From positions 99,803,969-99,867,968 of the forward strand of contig JAQMRL010000003.1 in assembly GCA_035578175.1 (NCBI GenBank): DNA of 64,000 nucleotides, in the 5' to 3' direction. The stretch comes from Catonia carolina. Its lineage: Eukaryota > Arthropoda > Insecta > Hemiptera > Achilidae. How positions within the stretch are numbered: the stretch's first letter is position 1; each line of letters begins with the position of its first letter. The notes below the pieces were generated by a model. The model worked only from the letters and a program-made list of their open reading frames with translations. It did not search any database and was not told the DNA's origin. Shown one piece after another: positions 43,373-55,387 of the stretch. Both the position numbers and the translations under genes were made by a program.

Positions 43373-44208
43373 TTTCTGGGAAAATATATTTTTATTATCT
43401 AGGCAGTGAAATTACAATCAGCTCTTACAATAAAAAAAACAAGAACAATAAGTAACAGAGATAACGCAGGAAATCACAAAATTAAATATTATCTTTCATT
43501 AATAATAAACGTTACATATAAAATGTAAATAAAAACAAATTAGAAAAAATTTTAAATAAAATAAAATTTTTGGAATAAAGTTCAATGGTTAATCAAATCT
43601 GCTAGGTAAGTCAAACGTATCTTATTTATATTAATAAATAAACATTAAATTCACTGATAACTTTAATTAACAACAGAGACTGCAGACTTTTAAGATTTAT
43701 CTTCTTAAAAGTACAGTCTCTTTTATCCATTAAGTTTTTTGCGAAATAATTCGGATGTTCATTCAATCTTGCCAAATCGTGTAATTTCCTGTCTTACTGA
43801 GTTAAGCCCTGTGTCGTTATAAGTATATTTCTTTCGTATGTTCCTAAGATCTGAGCGTAAAATTTGCGACTGAAAACATTTTATAAGGTTAATATTAAAA
43901 TAATAATAAAATATAATAATTAGAATATTAAATAATATTTTATTGTTTTATGGTAGTTATGCTCTTTTTATTCAATTTTAAAGGTAACTGAAATGTAAAT
44001 GCCTTAATTTTACTAAATTTTACTCAAATTTGCAAAAAAAACGCTGTTTTTTCAGACCGGAAGCTATTTCAAAGGCACAGAAATAATATATATTGCATTC
44101 AGGTAGCCACGTCCTTTAGTTTTTCCAACTCATAAAATAAATAAAAGCATAGAATTTTAGCTTTCTTATTTTTAAACAGTTGAAGATTTAGTGATAAGTT
44201 ACTTACTG
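43373..44208. other. AT-rich stretch, nothing recognised
   Basis: No confident feature was found. Confidence 0.5.
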
Positions 44209-44211
44209 TCT

Positions 44212-45716
44212 GTCTGTAACTTGATGGCCTCCGGCAGAGGAGAGCATTATGCGGATTGTAAAACCATTTCAGACAACATACATCTAATTTTTTATGTAAC
44301 AGACACTTGTTGAAAATTGCATATTGTATAAAAAAAAGTATTTCGCATATTTTTTGTTCAATAAAATTATTTCGAAAAACCCATGCTTAATGAGATATTC
44401 TATAATTTTTAGTAAACGTTTTGTTTTTGAAGAAAAACCCGTATTTTTTTAAATTCGAGTTTTTTCAAATACTCGTACATAGTCATTGTTCAACAACTAT
44501 TTCACGGATTAACGTAATATGTGGCAGGTTTGTTTTGTAAAAATTATGGAAAACAATGATGCAATAAAATTTAAGAGAAAATCTTTACTTTTTATGTTAC
44601 GAGGACAGTTTCTTCTTCAAAAACAAAACTTTCAGTACATTATACTGTAAGCGCGTCAGCTCGTGATCCGAGTGAGGAATTTCTGTTACGGCATGCAGTG
44701 AAAGATTATACTATTCATAAAAAAAACATTTATCATAATGTTCTTGTCATTATAAAGTAACCCTTTGTTTAATTATTTCAATTTATTCTATAATATAGTA
44801 ACTCTTTTACTTTTCTTTCATTGTAGGTATTTATTAATATTTAGTAATTATTTAGTTTGAGTCAGGCAGTCCTCAGGAATTAAAATATGCACGTAGCATA
44901 GAAAATAAGGAAATTAAAAAATATATATTTCATAACATTAATTTATAGACCTAAATAATTAGTAGCAAATTATGATTATGATTTTTTTTTACCTCAGTCA
45001 AGTGATTAAGCCAATTCCGAGTCCTTTACGCGATTCTTCATCACAGTTTTTTATAACTGATGCAATAATTTGTCGCCCTTCCGAATGAATTACCGCTTTA
45101 TTTTTCCGAAAAGACATATTAAAATAAAACAAAAGATATGAAAAATACACGTTGAAATTTACCTAACACAAAACAAATAACTTTTGGCACGTTAACACAC
45201 TTTCAAAATAAAAATTCAAATTTCAAAATAAAAATCACTTTAATGATCAAAAATCATGAATAATGATTAACACATCCGAGAAGCACAAGCACAAAATATA
45301 CAACTGTATATTGTGACACGTGTATCCGTTGTGAAAAGCAATAATAAGTAGGCCTGTAATAAATTAATACATAGACACAATAATAATATTTATACGATGA
45401 CTAAATGTTTTTGTACTGCACGATAAGACGAATATATTACTCATATTCTATTACGCCACCCGCCCCACTTCCGCAGGCGACAGAGATCATGAGCTGGCGC
45501 GCGTACAGTACATGATCTCGTTAATTGTGTGTTTTCAAAATAATTTTATAGAAGAAAACCATGGAAAATGCTTTGTTTTACAAAAATAGGTCAGTTCCGA
45601 CAAGTTTTTAGTTAGTTAAAAAAATTAGAAATGTTTTCTGAAATGAAATAAATGGTTTTACATTCCGCATATTGCTCCTCCCTGCCAGAGGCCATGAAGT
45701 TATAGACAAACAGTAG
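44212..45716. mobile_element. 1.5 kb DNA transposon with ~70-bp TIRs
   Basis: The left end includes AACTTGATGGCCTCCGGCAG and GCGGATTGTAAAACCATTT. The right end, reverse complemented, includes AACTTCATGGCCTCTGGCAG and GCGGAATGTAAAACCATTT. The arms match over roughly 70 bases. TTA lies on both sides (44209-44211, 45717-45719), which would fit the 3-bp TWA duplication of PIF/Harbinger elements; the assignment is tentative. The interior encodes no recognisable transposase. Confidence 0.75.
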
Positions 45717-45758
45717 TTAATCAGTCATTTAGGGTTTTAAAATTTATATATAGAGATG

Positions 45759-46226
45759 ATTTTAAATGAAAAACAGCATACTGACTACAAAAATTGACTT
45801 GCAGATTAGGAAAAATTTTTTAAAACACTATGTTTGGAATGTAGCATTATGCGGGAGTGAAACGTGGGTGATAGGGGCTGTAGAAAGGAAGCGGATAGAA
45901 GCTTTTGAAATGTGGTGTTATAGGAAAATATTAATGATTAGGTGGGTGGACAAAATAAGTAATTTAGAGGTTCTTAGGCGAGAGGATGAAAAAAAGTATA
46001 TGGAAGCATCTTACCAGAAGAAGGGATAGGCTACTGGGGGATATCTTAAGACATCCAGGTATTGGTCTATAAATAATGGAGCGTAATATTAAGGGAGTGA
46101 ATTGTAGAAGGAGGCAAAGGTTAGAATGTATAAAGCAAATTAAAAAAGATGTAGGGTAGGGACTTACGCAAGATAGAACAGATTGGAAACCTGCATCAAA
46201 CCAGTCGAGAGACTAATGAAAAAAAG
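45759..46226 (+). pseudogene. Family F RTE-like LINE, 3' fragment with TSD
   Basis: Translation gives LQIRKNFLKHYVWNVALCGS, ETWVIGAVERKRIEAFEMWC, RKILMIRWVDKISNLEVLRR, then a frame-broken tail ending at the family 3' end (ACCAGTCGAGAGACTAATGA, A run). The flanking TATAGAGAYG (45749-45758, 46227-46236) is a 10-bp duplication with one mismatch. Only the RT thumb and C-terminal tail remain. Confidence 0.78.
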
Positions 46227-46236
46227 TATAGAGACG

Positions 46237-46752
46237 TGTACCGTATAAATTCTGGCACACACAACAAGTTAATAATTACAAACTCTGACGATGCATATGT
46301 TGAGGTTATCTTGGGAATGTTTTTCATACATGGCAGGCGGAATGAAGTTACAACTGAAAGAAGTAAGTAAGTTGGAAAATGATATTGGTGTTTTGAATTG
46401 CAGAAGAATGAGGAAAGAGTAGAGATTGAAAATATGTTGAAGAGAGTAAAAAAATTGATTTAATGGTTAGAGAAAAACGGAAAACTTAATTATAATTGAA
46501 CAATAGAATTTGAGGACTTGCAGTGTAAATGGTGAGATGGAAGACGTCTTAGATGTGAGATGATAGAAAAAGCAACAAGTAGTATGACGTATAAACAAGA
46601 TGTGAATTTTCTACCTATTAATATTAAATATCCATTAGTGTGTGCTTGTACATTTTTATACTACATTTCTCTTGATAATTTTATTGTTAAGTGCGAAGGA
46701 TTTACAGAATTAATTAAGTTAGTCTTTACTAATTAGAGAAAAAATATTTTTT
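46237..46752. other. Unassigned stretch
   Basis: Purine-rich in the middle (46380-46480); no recognisable gene. Confidence 0.45.
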
Positions 46753-47631
46753 ACGTTTTCTTGCCTATATGGATATACAGGAAGGAAAGTATTTTTATGT
46801 CGATTTTTCGAAATCGAGTTTTCACCGGATCTGCACGTTTTCAGACCCCCTGAATCCAAAAAAACTTTTTTTTAGCGATTGGCCTGTGAGTGCGTGCGTG
46901 CGTATGTGTGTTGTTTAACAGAATATCTCAAGAACAGAACATCGTACGAAATTGGAACTTGAAACCGGAAGTAGTAGTTTATTCGTGTCATTTTTTACGT
47001 TTTGTAATTTTCTCTAAAACGGCTTCACGACTTTTTTTAAAATCGCCTCATTTACAAAAATTTTTATGCTCTACAAGATAGGGTTGGCGCCATGTCTGCA
47101 GAAATACTTGGGAAGGCTGTTTTCACGTAAAAAATTGTTTTTTTTAAGATTGCGACTTGAATATGCATTTTAGCGTAAAACTGTATGTGAAAAAAGTTGT
47201 AGAAAATTTAAAATCCTACAACTTTTATTTCAAACATGTTTTTGTGTAATGATTAGCTTAGCGGTAATTAGCAATTTTTTGTTTTTTTCCACGAAAATGT
47301 GTAAAAATCGATTTTTTTAAGGTTTCAGCCTTAGTATGCATTTTACGATAAAAAAGTATAAAATAAAATTAATAGAAAATTAAGAGATCTACAACTTTTA
47401 TTTAGAGCACTTTTCTCTACAGAGCCTAGTTTTGCTTGCAAGAGTGATTTTCCGTATTTTTAAGCCAAACAGGTTGACTTTTATTTTGCGTCGTTCACTC
47501 ATAATTAAAATTAGGTTATGTTTATTGAGGTTATTTTTTTGTTTATTTTTTATGTTTTATTACTAATGTTAGGTTATATAGTTTATTATTTGTATTGGCA
47601 ATAGAAAGTAGTGTGAGTGTTTTCACACCAG
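46753..47631 (+). mobile_element. Family A element, copy 5, near full length
   Basis: Starts ACGTTTTCTTGCCTATATGG and ends GGCAATAGAAAG then GTGTGAGTGTTTTCACACCA (hairpin with one extra T). The GT tract is reduced to GTGCGTGCGTGCGTATGTG, and about 40 bases after it are deleted. It is an older copy. Confidence 0.8.
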
Positions 47632-49831
47632 ATTTTTTGTAAATGTAACATTATCTACTATGTTTATTTCTCAAAAGAATTCATTAGTTTTAATAGAATT
47701 ATTATTTTACTCAATTATTTTCAATACAGAATGAGGCATGCGAAACCTCTCATTATTTTTATTGAATGGATTTCTAATTTATGTAAATCTAAAGCCCGTT
47801 ACTGTTGCTGGTGCAAAGTAGGTCAATATAATGTTAGTGGCTTTCAAGTAGATAATTTAATAAAAAGATCGTGAAGAAAATCTCTAAAATCAATTGAATG
47901 ATGTACGTAGCTTATCCCTGTATTAAGCTATGAAAATAACCTTTTACGACTTTTCTGATGCACGGAATGGCCTCCTTTTCAAATCGTAAAGTGACAAATC
48001 TTGTAGTTGTAATATTAAAATTAATTTTTTTGCTGGTATTTTTAAGAAGTCCTTTCTCTACCACTTCTAATTTTCAAACGCAAGTGAAAAAATTTAAATA
48101 TCTTTCTTTCTAAACAAGAGAGAATTAGATTTTAATAATCAGTCTGGTTAAGTTTTTTAACTTGCGTATGCCTAAACCAAACGTAAGTAAAACTTATTAA
48201 TAAATAACCACTTTATTGAATTCAGTATCATATTATTGTTCTATTATTAATAATAATAAAACAAAATTTTTTTTTGACATAAACATTGTAGTTTTTTTAC
48301 TTTTTCTTTTTCGTTTTTTTCTTTTGTCTTTTTTTTGGAAAAATCTTCCAATGTGGTTGGCCGAAGTAAAGCAAGATATGCAAGAACTTAACTTGCAGAA
48401 CAGGATGTTTTAGAAAAATCTGAACAGCTTTATTTGCTTAAAGATAAAGACACGAGATTCGTCGTCATTGATTTGTACAGATAAAATCAGACAGATCAGA
48501 TCCCAAATATGAAGAATTTTTGGGAAAAGCTCAAGACCTATAACCAAATCAAGAAGGATTTCTAAACTTGATTCAGAATAAGTGGATTTCTAACTTTAGT
48601 TCAGAATAAGTGGTCCAATAAGGCCGTAAAAGAAAAAAATTATTGATATATTCATTGATATTCATCAGATATTGAGATGCAGCAGTAAATCTAAAAGTAA
48701 TCTATAATTACATATAAAATTAACCTTAGTGAAACTTATTTCATTATACCATTTCATATTATTAATGTTTATTACTGTTTATAATTCACTACAAATAATA
48801 TCATATTGGATTATGAAAAAGGTATTATTACTTTTACATGTTTTTAATTTTTATTCAATGTTTTCAAAAACATGATAAATAGTAGCTACAGAGAAACGAT
48901 TCATTTGTTCAAAACGAGCTAAAGGATGATCCTATTACAAATAAAATCGAATACATGCAATCTGAAACGTATAATTGAATTTAATTCGACAGCCCATGTC
49001 ACAAACGGGCTCGAATCTTCGCAAAAAATACCAGGCCTAATACACAGATTCAAGGTTCAAAGTGTTAAATGTCCAGGATATGAAATATATACAGTATATA
49101 TATAAATAAAATTGTGTTTTTGTCTGTACAATTTTTCAAATTGCCCCAAATTTTGTTTCTACACCGTATATTTTGTATCAAGTAAACACCGAAAATAAGT
49201 TCAACTGAATTTTTGTCTGTCTGTATGTTACGCCATCACGCAAGAACCGCCGAACCAAATTCAATGAATTTTGGTTTTTAAGTTCTGGACATAATCGAAA
49301 TGAAAATAGGCTATAAATTTGTTTAATATCACAAAGGGATGGGGGTGTTCAGAGGGAGGGGTAAACAAAAACCTACGAATATCTCCGTTAAAAGTCAGTG
49401 TATCAAAAAATGTTATATAATCGAAATTACGAAACGTTTAAAGACAAATAAGTTTGATCATGTAAAGTTTTTCATTTTCATGCTTAATAACGGAGATATT
49501 GCCAATTAAAAAAAATAATAAATATATCAATATTTTTATAATGGAAATACAAAATAACAGAACAATAAACATAGGCCTACGCGATGGTAAACCCCGTATT
49601 CATTTAGTTAGTTACCTACCTACCCATTCCACCCTATACACCGATTCTCGGTCACGTTGTCAAAAATGAATCGGTATTTTTAATAAATTGTTAGTTAACC
49701 ATCGTGGTATTCCTATTGTGATTTGCCTTTCATTTATAATGAAAATAATAAAGCGCTGCATATCTTATTTTAGAAATACCAAGATCTCGCTTTTATTTTT
49801 TGTCAAACTCTATATTTTTTTTTCATTAATT
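47632..49831. other. Mostly unassigned; weak LINE-tail-like segment at 48340-48475
   Basis: Plus-strand translation near 48340 reads MWLAEVKQDMQELNLQNRMF then LKDKDTRFV. This loosely resembles the W-x-x-x-V-x-x-D-M-x-x-L element of LINE C-terminal tails (compare 29915 and 37110). The call is weak. The part around 49200-49300 has the ACCGCCGAACCAAATTCAAT style seen in many insect dispersed repeats. Nothing else was recognised. Confidence 0.3.
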
Positions 49832-49970
49832 ATAATGCTGATGTTAAAAGGAGATACGAGTAGATGTAATGAATGATTAAAGAATATCAGACCTGACAGG
49901 GATCGAACTCGGTACACCAACAGACCGTCCACAGCATCAAGTCAACCGTTCGAAGAACGGGTGCTTTAGC
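49832..49970 (-). mobile_element. Family L SINE-like element, copy 2
   Basis: The reverse strand reads GCACCCGTTCTTCGAACGGT (with the perfect hairpin CCGTTC TTC GAACGG), GATGCTGTGGACGGTCTGTT, B-box-like GAGTTCGATCCC and GTCAGGTCTGATATTC. It matches the copy at 32398 through the head; the tail is shorter. Confidence 0.68.
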
Positions 49971-50679
49971 TAGTAGGCCTACTATTATTAAAATTTCAGA
50001 TTGTAGACTACACAAAATAACAATCACTGGTAGAATCAATGATCTCCAGCTCTTTACAGTCGCCTAGAGCAAAGTTGATATTTTAACCATTAATAGATTA
50101 CAGAACGTTATTTCATTACAATAATGATAAATTATAATCCGTGTTAATCAGTCATTATTTTGTAGTCAGTACAAAGTCTGAAATGCCATTCCATTTGTAC
50201 CAATTCCATTGTTTTCTAGTCAGTCACTTCTACAATATTTGATATATCAGTGTACAATAGAATGCATAAAATAATAATCAAACTGATGTGTTACACTAAC
50301 TTTTAAGCCCTAAGGATTATAGCCAGATTATACTTATGAATTTCCTCTTAGTTTATATAATGTACAAATCTGACAGAATTTCATTAGTCAGTTACCTACA
50401 TTATAAGTCTGATTCATTATTTATAAACAAATCATTAATTTTGATAATTACATCCTGTGTTGAAACATTTATAGATCGGTAAGGATTACTTGTTAAAAAA
50501 CTTTATTATCGCATTCATTTCACAGCGCTACTTTTAATGTCCGCGTCAAAATAATAGAAACATGGGTTTGAAGCTCAAAATTGTTAAAAAAATATGGCAT
50601 CGATTTTATTGTGGATGTCAAATTAATATCTGTTTAATTCTGTGTTGAAGGTTAAAACTTGAAATTGTAATCTATTTTT
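49971..50679. other. Unassigned AT-rich stretch
   Basis: Nothing recognised. Confidence 0.5.
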
Positions 50680-52204
50680 ACTTTCTCTTGGCTGTATGAA
50701 TATGAATATGTAGAAAGGAAAGTGTGACAATATCGAAGAAGGGCATGGTTCGCGAAATTTCTAGTAAAATGGTAAAATATTCATAAAATGGTAAAGAGTA
50801 GATAATAAAGTGGAAAAGTAACATTAGGGTGGCTATAAAGGGATGCCTAGTCATGAAAGTTGTTTGAAATGACTGCACTATTGTGTTATTGTTGTACAAC
50901 TATTTATGAAAAGGTCGGCCTGTAACAACTTTTATTCTATTTACAATAGAATCTATTGTTGACTTGTTTACAATAGATTTTTCTAGCACTCATTTATAAA
51001 GGGTTTTTTGTACGTTGTTATTTGTATCGAATTTCGGTGTCTTTCGGGAAGATTCATTTTTGATTCACTATAAAGAAAGACCCCCCGAGCGCGGTCATTA
51101 GTTAGTATCCGTTTGATCTCTGACGAGTGTTTAATGCGTGCTATCGGGGCGTTATATCAGGTTAACGGTTCCGAGGTATTATATAATTTTTTGTGTATGT
51201 TATTTGTGTATAATTATTGTAAGTAGTGCTAAGTAAATTATTTAAGTTATTTACTGTGTTACTCCATTACAATTTTTAGTTTATAAATCTTTAGTATTTA
51301 ATATTTTTTATTTAATTTTAATTATTATTAATAATAATTTTATTTTATTTAATATTTAATATTTTTTAAATCTTTAAGTGTAATAAATATTTGTGTAAAC
51401 TTTAGTGTATTAATTATTTAATAACCTAGATCCCGAAACAAACCTTAGCGATAAGTGTCACAGTATCGTTTTCATGTCGATTTTTAGAAATCGAATTTTC
51501 AGCGGATATACTACTAAAGGACCCGAGATGAATATATTCATCAAAATCGGTCCACCGGAGTAAGTAGTTTCTTCGTATAATTTTTCACTTTTTTTGCGAT
51601 TTTCTCAGAAACGGCTAATACGATTTTTTAAATCGCCACATTTACTACATTTTTATCCTCTACAAGATATGGTAGGCGCTGTCTGCTAAAATTCTTGAGA
51701 AGGCTGTTTTCTCGTAAAAAAAATACTGTTTTAAGATTACGGCTTTAATATGCATTTTAGCGCAAAAATGTGTACAATCGAAGTTGTAGAAAATTTAAAA
51801 ATCTACAACTTTTGTTGCCAACAGTTTTTATATAACGCTTAGTTTAGCGGTAATAGTGATTTTTGTTCTCTTTCATGAAAATCTGTAAAAAAGTGAATTC
51901 TTTAAGATTTCAACTTTAGTAGACCTATGCAGTTTACGACAAAAATATAATAATAAAATTTTTAGAAAAATAAAGGATCTACAACTTGAACATCTAACAT
52001 TTTTCTCTACAGAGCCTAGCTTAGCGTGAAAGAGTGATTTTCCGTATTATTAAGCCGAACTAGGAAGGTCGGTTTTCATTTTGCATCATTCACTCATGAT
52101 TAAAATAAGGTTATGTTTTTACAGGTTAGTTTTTTGTTTATTTCTAATGTTTTATAACTAATGTTAGGTTATATTGTTTATTATTTGCATTGGCAAGAGA
52201 AAGT
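50680..52204 (+). mobile_element. Family A element, copy 8, split by a TGTGACA...TGTCACA insertion
   Basis: The left end ACTTTCTCTTGGCTGTATG...GGAAAG (50680-50722) and the rest (GTATCGTTTTCATGTCG at 51463 to GGCAAGAGAAAG at 52204) form one A copy once 50723-51462 is removed. The GT tract and nearby block are deleted. The 3' hairpin is absent, because another MITE starts directly at the right subterminal repeat. Confidence 0.72.
50723..51462. mobile_element. 740-bp LTR- or TIR-type insertion
   Basis: The ends are TGTGACAATATCG and CGATAAGTGTCACA, inverted with a small gap, and the interrupted family A element defines both borders. TG...CA termini suggest a solo LTR, but I could not see a clean 4-6 bp duplication (AGT is possible if the ends are GTGACA/TGTCAC). 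A GC-richer patch at about 51085-51175 stands out. It is non-coding. Confidence 0.5.
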
Positions 52205-52678
52205 CTAAGGAAAATTTCAACATATATGCAAATTTGAATCTCACTCGAATACCAAATACTATTTTATGACAGGGCCGTTGAATAAGGAACCCTATTCAAC
52301 GGTCCGGATTTTATGATGAATCGAAAAATTTTGTCCGCAGTCTTGGAGAAACTTTATTTTTCTAAATAGGTCATGTGACATATTATTTCAATTCAAAATT
52401 TGAAGACAATTTTATTGGCGAAAATCGCACTTTACATTTAATATTTGCTTTTCATTACATTTTAGCAAAACCTTATTGAACGTCATGTAATATTGATGTG
52501 CAGTTTTCGCCATTCGAATTGTCTTGAAATTTCATATTGAAATCATATGACCACCTCCCATTAAAAATAAATAAATTTACATTCAAGATGGAGGACAATT
52601 TTTTTTGATTTATCATAAAATTGTATTATTTATTCGAGTGAGGTTCACATTCGCATATATCTTGAATTTTCCCTTAGA
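52205..52678. mobile_element. 474-bp foldback MITE with ~48-bp TIRs
   Basis: The left end TCTAAGGAAAATTTCAACAT and the reverse complement of the right end TCTAAGGGAAAATTCAAGAT match across about 48 bases (ending CTCACTCGAATA). Weaker pairing continues through most of the element (CAAGACAATTCGAATGG against GAAGACAATTTTATTGG). An extra internal hairpin CCGTTGAATA...TATTCAACGG is present on the left side only. TA at both borders would fit a Tc1/mariner-type MITE; this is inferred. Confidence 0.7.
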
Positions 52679-53529
52679 TTCAAAATATTTTACTGTACTT
52701 GGACTTTTGGGACACCCGGTGTATATAAATATAAAGAGTTTGTTCAACGCTTGTCTACAAAAATATAACATCTGTTCTTTGTACATATACATTAAATTCT
52801 GATACGATACAGAAACTATGATTTAAATTTTACTTCCACATGAATTCATCTCCAGGAATGACTATAATGCGCATATTTAAAATTTTATCTTGCATTTATT
52901 TCTCGTTTGTAACTAAACAATGTAAATTTTTCTCTATTTATTCTGTCTAAATGCATTATATGGAGTTGATATGAGTTCTCACATTTATACCATTTATTCA
53001 ATTTTTCAGCATTTTAGAGTATCCATTTGTTTTTGTGCTTAATGGGCTATCATACAAAATCTAACGTACTAGCCATTTATTTTGTACTTTCAAGCGAAAT
53101 AACAAAACCATCGTATGTTATAATATTACATTGAATTAATAAATTACTGCCGACAAAAATAATGCGAATGAAAAGTTTCAGGTAGGTTACTTTACTTTTT
53201 GTTTTTTGTAAGAGTGAATTTATTTTGCAGTCATTTTTTTAATATGTACAATACACTTTAAGCCAAGATGAGAAAATCTGAGTAATATCCTTAGAATTAA
53301 AATATAAACCACACTTAGTAGTGTGTTTCAAAAAAACTAAACTGTGAAGAAAAAATATACAAAACTGAACTTGATGAACTATGAATCAATTGAAACACAA
53401 AGTTGTTGAAGTTGAAAGTGACGATGACGATGATAGAGATGATAATGATACCGATTATGAGATGACGATGACTAATAGTAGAAGTAGAAAAAAATATATA
53501 AATGAATAAAAAATCGTAAAGGTAAGTCT
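52679..53529. other. Unassigned; short acidic open frame at 53381-53509
   Basis: AT-rich, without known repeats. ATG at 53381 opens a 42-codon frame with an acidic run (ESDDDDDRDDNDTDYE) and a basic end (SRSRKKYINE). It derives from a GAT-rich tract, so chance low-complexity translation is the simplest reading, although a degraded exon cannot be excluded. Confidence 0.25.
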
Positions 53530-53686
53530 AACGTTTTAAAACGTTTCAGTCCGTGAGTATCTTTGATGTTATCGAGGAGGTTAGTTGCTAGTAGATTTTG
53601 ATGGTTTTCTAGTTTTTGTAAATGTTTTTCGCTACGTTGTTTAATTTCTTCTTTTATGAAGGGCAGGTTTAGATCGTTGTGTAATA

Positions 53687-54323
53687 CAGTGTAATCCGCT
53701 TAATACGATTTTCATGGGTCCGACACAAATTAGCGTCTTAGGCGGAAAATCGTCTTAGCCGAGAACCGGCTAAGACATCGAGAGAGTGCTTTTTAAAAAA
53801 ATCATTATTGAAGGCAGAAAAGTGTTTATGTTTTAACATTCTGCGTTATGTTAGAATAACAATATTAACATATAGGTTATGTGTAAATAAATATATAGGT
53901 TATATTATGTAGTAGCTACATAATAATTATATAAACGTAAAGATACATACCTATTTATGAACATCACGTTTAATTAAAAATAACAAACAAATAACACCGG
54001 TAATGCATATGTGCATACATACTGTGTAACTAGTAACGATATTTCCATAACTTATTTTTAAAATAGTCATTAATTTCGAGCGCGTATTAGGCGGAATTGA
54101 ATGCGTATTAAGCGGAAAATATACACGTGTTACCTTATTAATCTGAGGAAGGCAATGGTAAACCACCTTACTCCTCGTTTTACTTAGTAAAACCTCTAGA
54201 GGTTCAAACCAGCCTTTTGGCTGTTGACCTAAACAACAACCTTATTAATCAAGCGACTTCAAGAAAACCGCGTTTGAAGCAGAAAATCGTTTTAGTCGTG
54301 AGCGTATTAAACGGATACTATTG
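53687..54323. mobile_element. pogo/Tigger-like MITE, TA target, split by a B element
   Basis: The ends CAGTGTAATCCGCTTAATAC and (reverse complement) CAATAGTATCCGTTTAATAC form ~21-bp inverted repeats with TA on each side (53685-53686, 54324-54325). Internal repeats of the motif CGTATTAGGCGGAA / CGTCTTAGGCGGAA near both ends look like reiterated binding sites. A CAG-type start and TA target fit the pogo/Tigger branch of Tc1/mariner. It is non-coding. Length is about 530 bp without the B insertion. Confidence 0.75.
54144..54239 (+). mobile_element. 5'-truncated family B element, 11-bp TSD
   Basis: Only the last 96 bases of B (TGAGGAAGGCAATGGTAAAC to GACCTAAACAACAA). A perfect 11-bp duplication CCTTATTAATC flanks it (54133-54143 and 54240-54250). 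It sits inside the pogo-like MITE. Confidence 0.88.
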
Positions 54324-54545
54324 TATTTATTTGGTTCCGTACCATGGGGCTGCAGTGATTAGTCTCAGGTATTTTGATTGAAAGCGCTGCAGTATTTCTA
54401 TATTTGATGAACTAGCTGTACTCCATAGCTCTAACCCACAAGTCAAAACTGGTTTCAATATTATTTTTTATACGAGTAGGCCTACTTTACTTTCAAGTAC
54501 TTTACGTAACTTAATGTTTCTGTTCATATAAATTTTTAAAATGGA

Positions 54546-55286
54546 AAATTTTATTCAATGTTTAACTGATCAGAATGTTTGGCGTAACAAATGCTGTACT
54601 ATCATATTGTAACGTTTACTCCTGGTTCTTTTTTTTGGTTAATAATAAATGATAAAACGTCCTTTTAAACTTATAACAAGTATTAATTCTGAAAGTTTGA
54701 GGTATTTATTAAAATTTAAACATTAAAACTTTTAAACAATTCCAGTCAAAAACTATTAGAAAAATGTTGAACATACTTTGCGGTACGGAATCAACAAATT
54801 CATCTTTGAAAATCTGAACTGAAAACAGTAAACCAAGAGAGTATAATAACAACAATCATAAAGAACATAAACAACAAATTCATTCAATTATTCTAAGAAA
54901 TATATGAAGATTGGAGCATTTCATATGCTAATATAGTAATCCATCATTTGTACAAACGTAAACTTTCTGATGAAAAACACAACTGATAAAGATATCAACT
55001 TGATGCACTTACTCGATAACCTTCTTGGATGAATAGTAGACGAAGTAGAAACATGCAGTAAAATACTTTTATACTTTAAATAATGCTCGTGGGAGTCATA
55101 CTTGATATTATTGATGTGACTTTGCTACTTTGTCACGTCATAAATCATCTTATCACAAATTATAGTGTAGAGAAAATGCAAGCGAACCTCAATCAACTAT
55201 CGTTTCCTCTCATTAAACTTATTCGAACTTGTCACTTAACCTATAAAAAATTTCTGCACATTTGCTACAAGTGTGTTAAGAGAGAC
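54546..55286. other. Unassigned AT-rich stretch
   Basis: No gene or repeat was recognised; the stretch separates the jockey relic from a 51-bp duplicate of part of it. Confidence 0.5.
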
Positions 55287-55337
55287 TGATGAACTAGCTG
55301 TACTCCATAGCTCTAACCCACAAATCAAAACTGGTTT
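55287..55337 (-). repeat. 51-bp duplicate of part of the jockey relic
   Basis: Matches 54405-54455 at all but one of 51 positions (TGATGAACTAGCTGTACTCC...AAAACTGGTTT). The match stops abruptly on both sides. Confidence 0.8.
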
Positions 55338-55387
55338 GAACAAACTTAACTGGTTGAACAAAAGTACTGTTAGGCTATAAATTTCTT

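Larger units (their letters stand above)
53530..54545 (-). pseudogene. Jockey-like RT relic split by a pogo-like MITE
   Basis: Minus strand, right part (54326-54545): LKPVLTCGLELWSTASSSNI, EILQRFQSKYLRLIT, APWYGT. Left part (53530-53684): HNDLNLPFIKEEI and LLATNLLDN. They align in order with LKPIWTYGIQLWGTATKSNV, IIQRFQTKFLRTVT, SPWYVT, QRDLNIPTITDEI and YLAVNLLDN of the intact LINE at the right edge. Removal of 53687-54323 restores the order. There are many stops and shifts. Confidence 0.8.

Noticed and set aside
49081..49560. Helitron-like 5' region around 49200-49300
   Set aside because: The wording of the sequence resembles common insect dispersed repeats, but no ends, hairpin or second copy in the window support a call.
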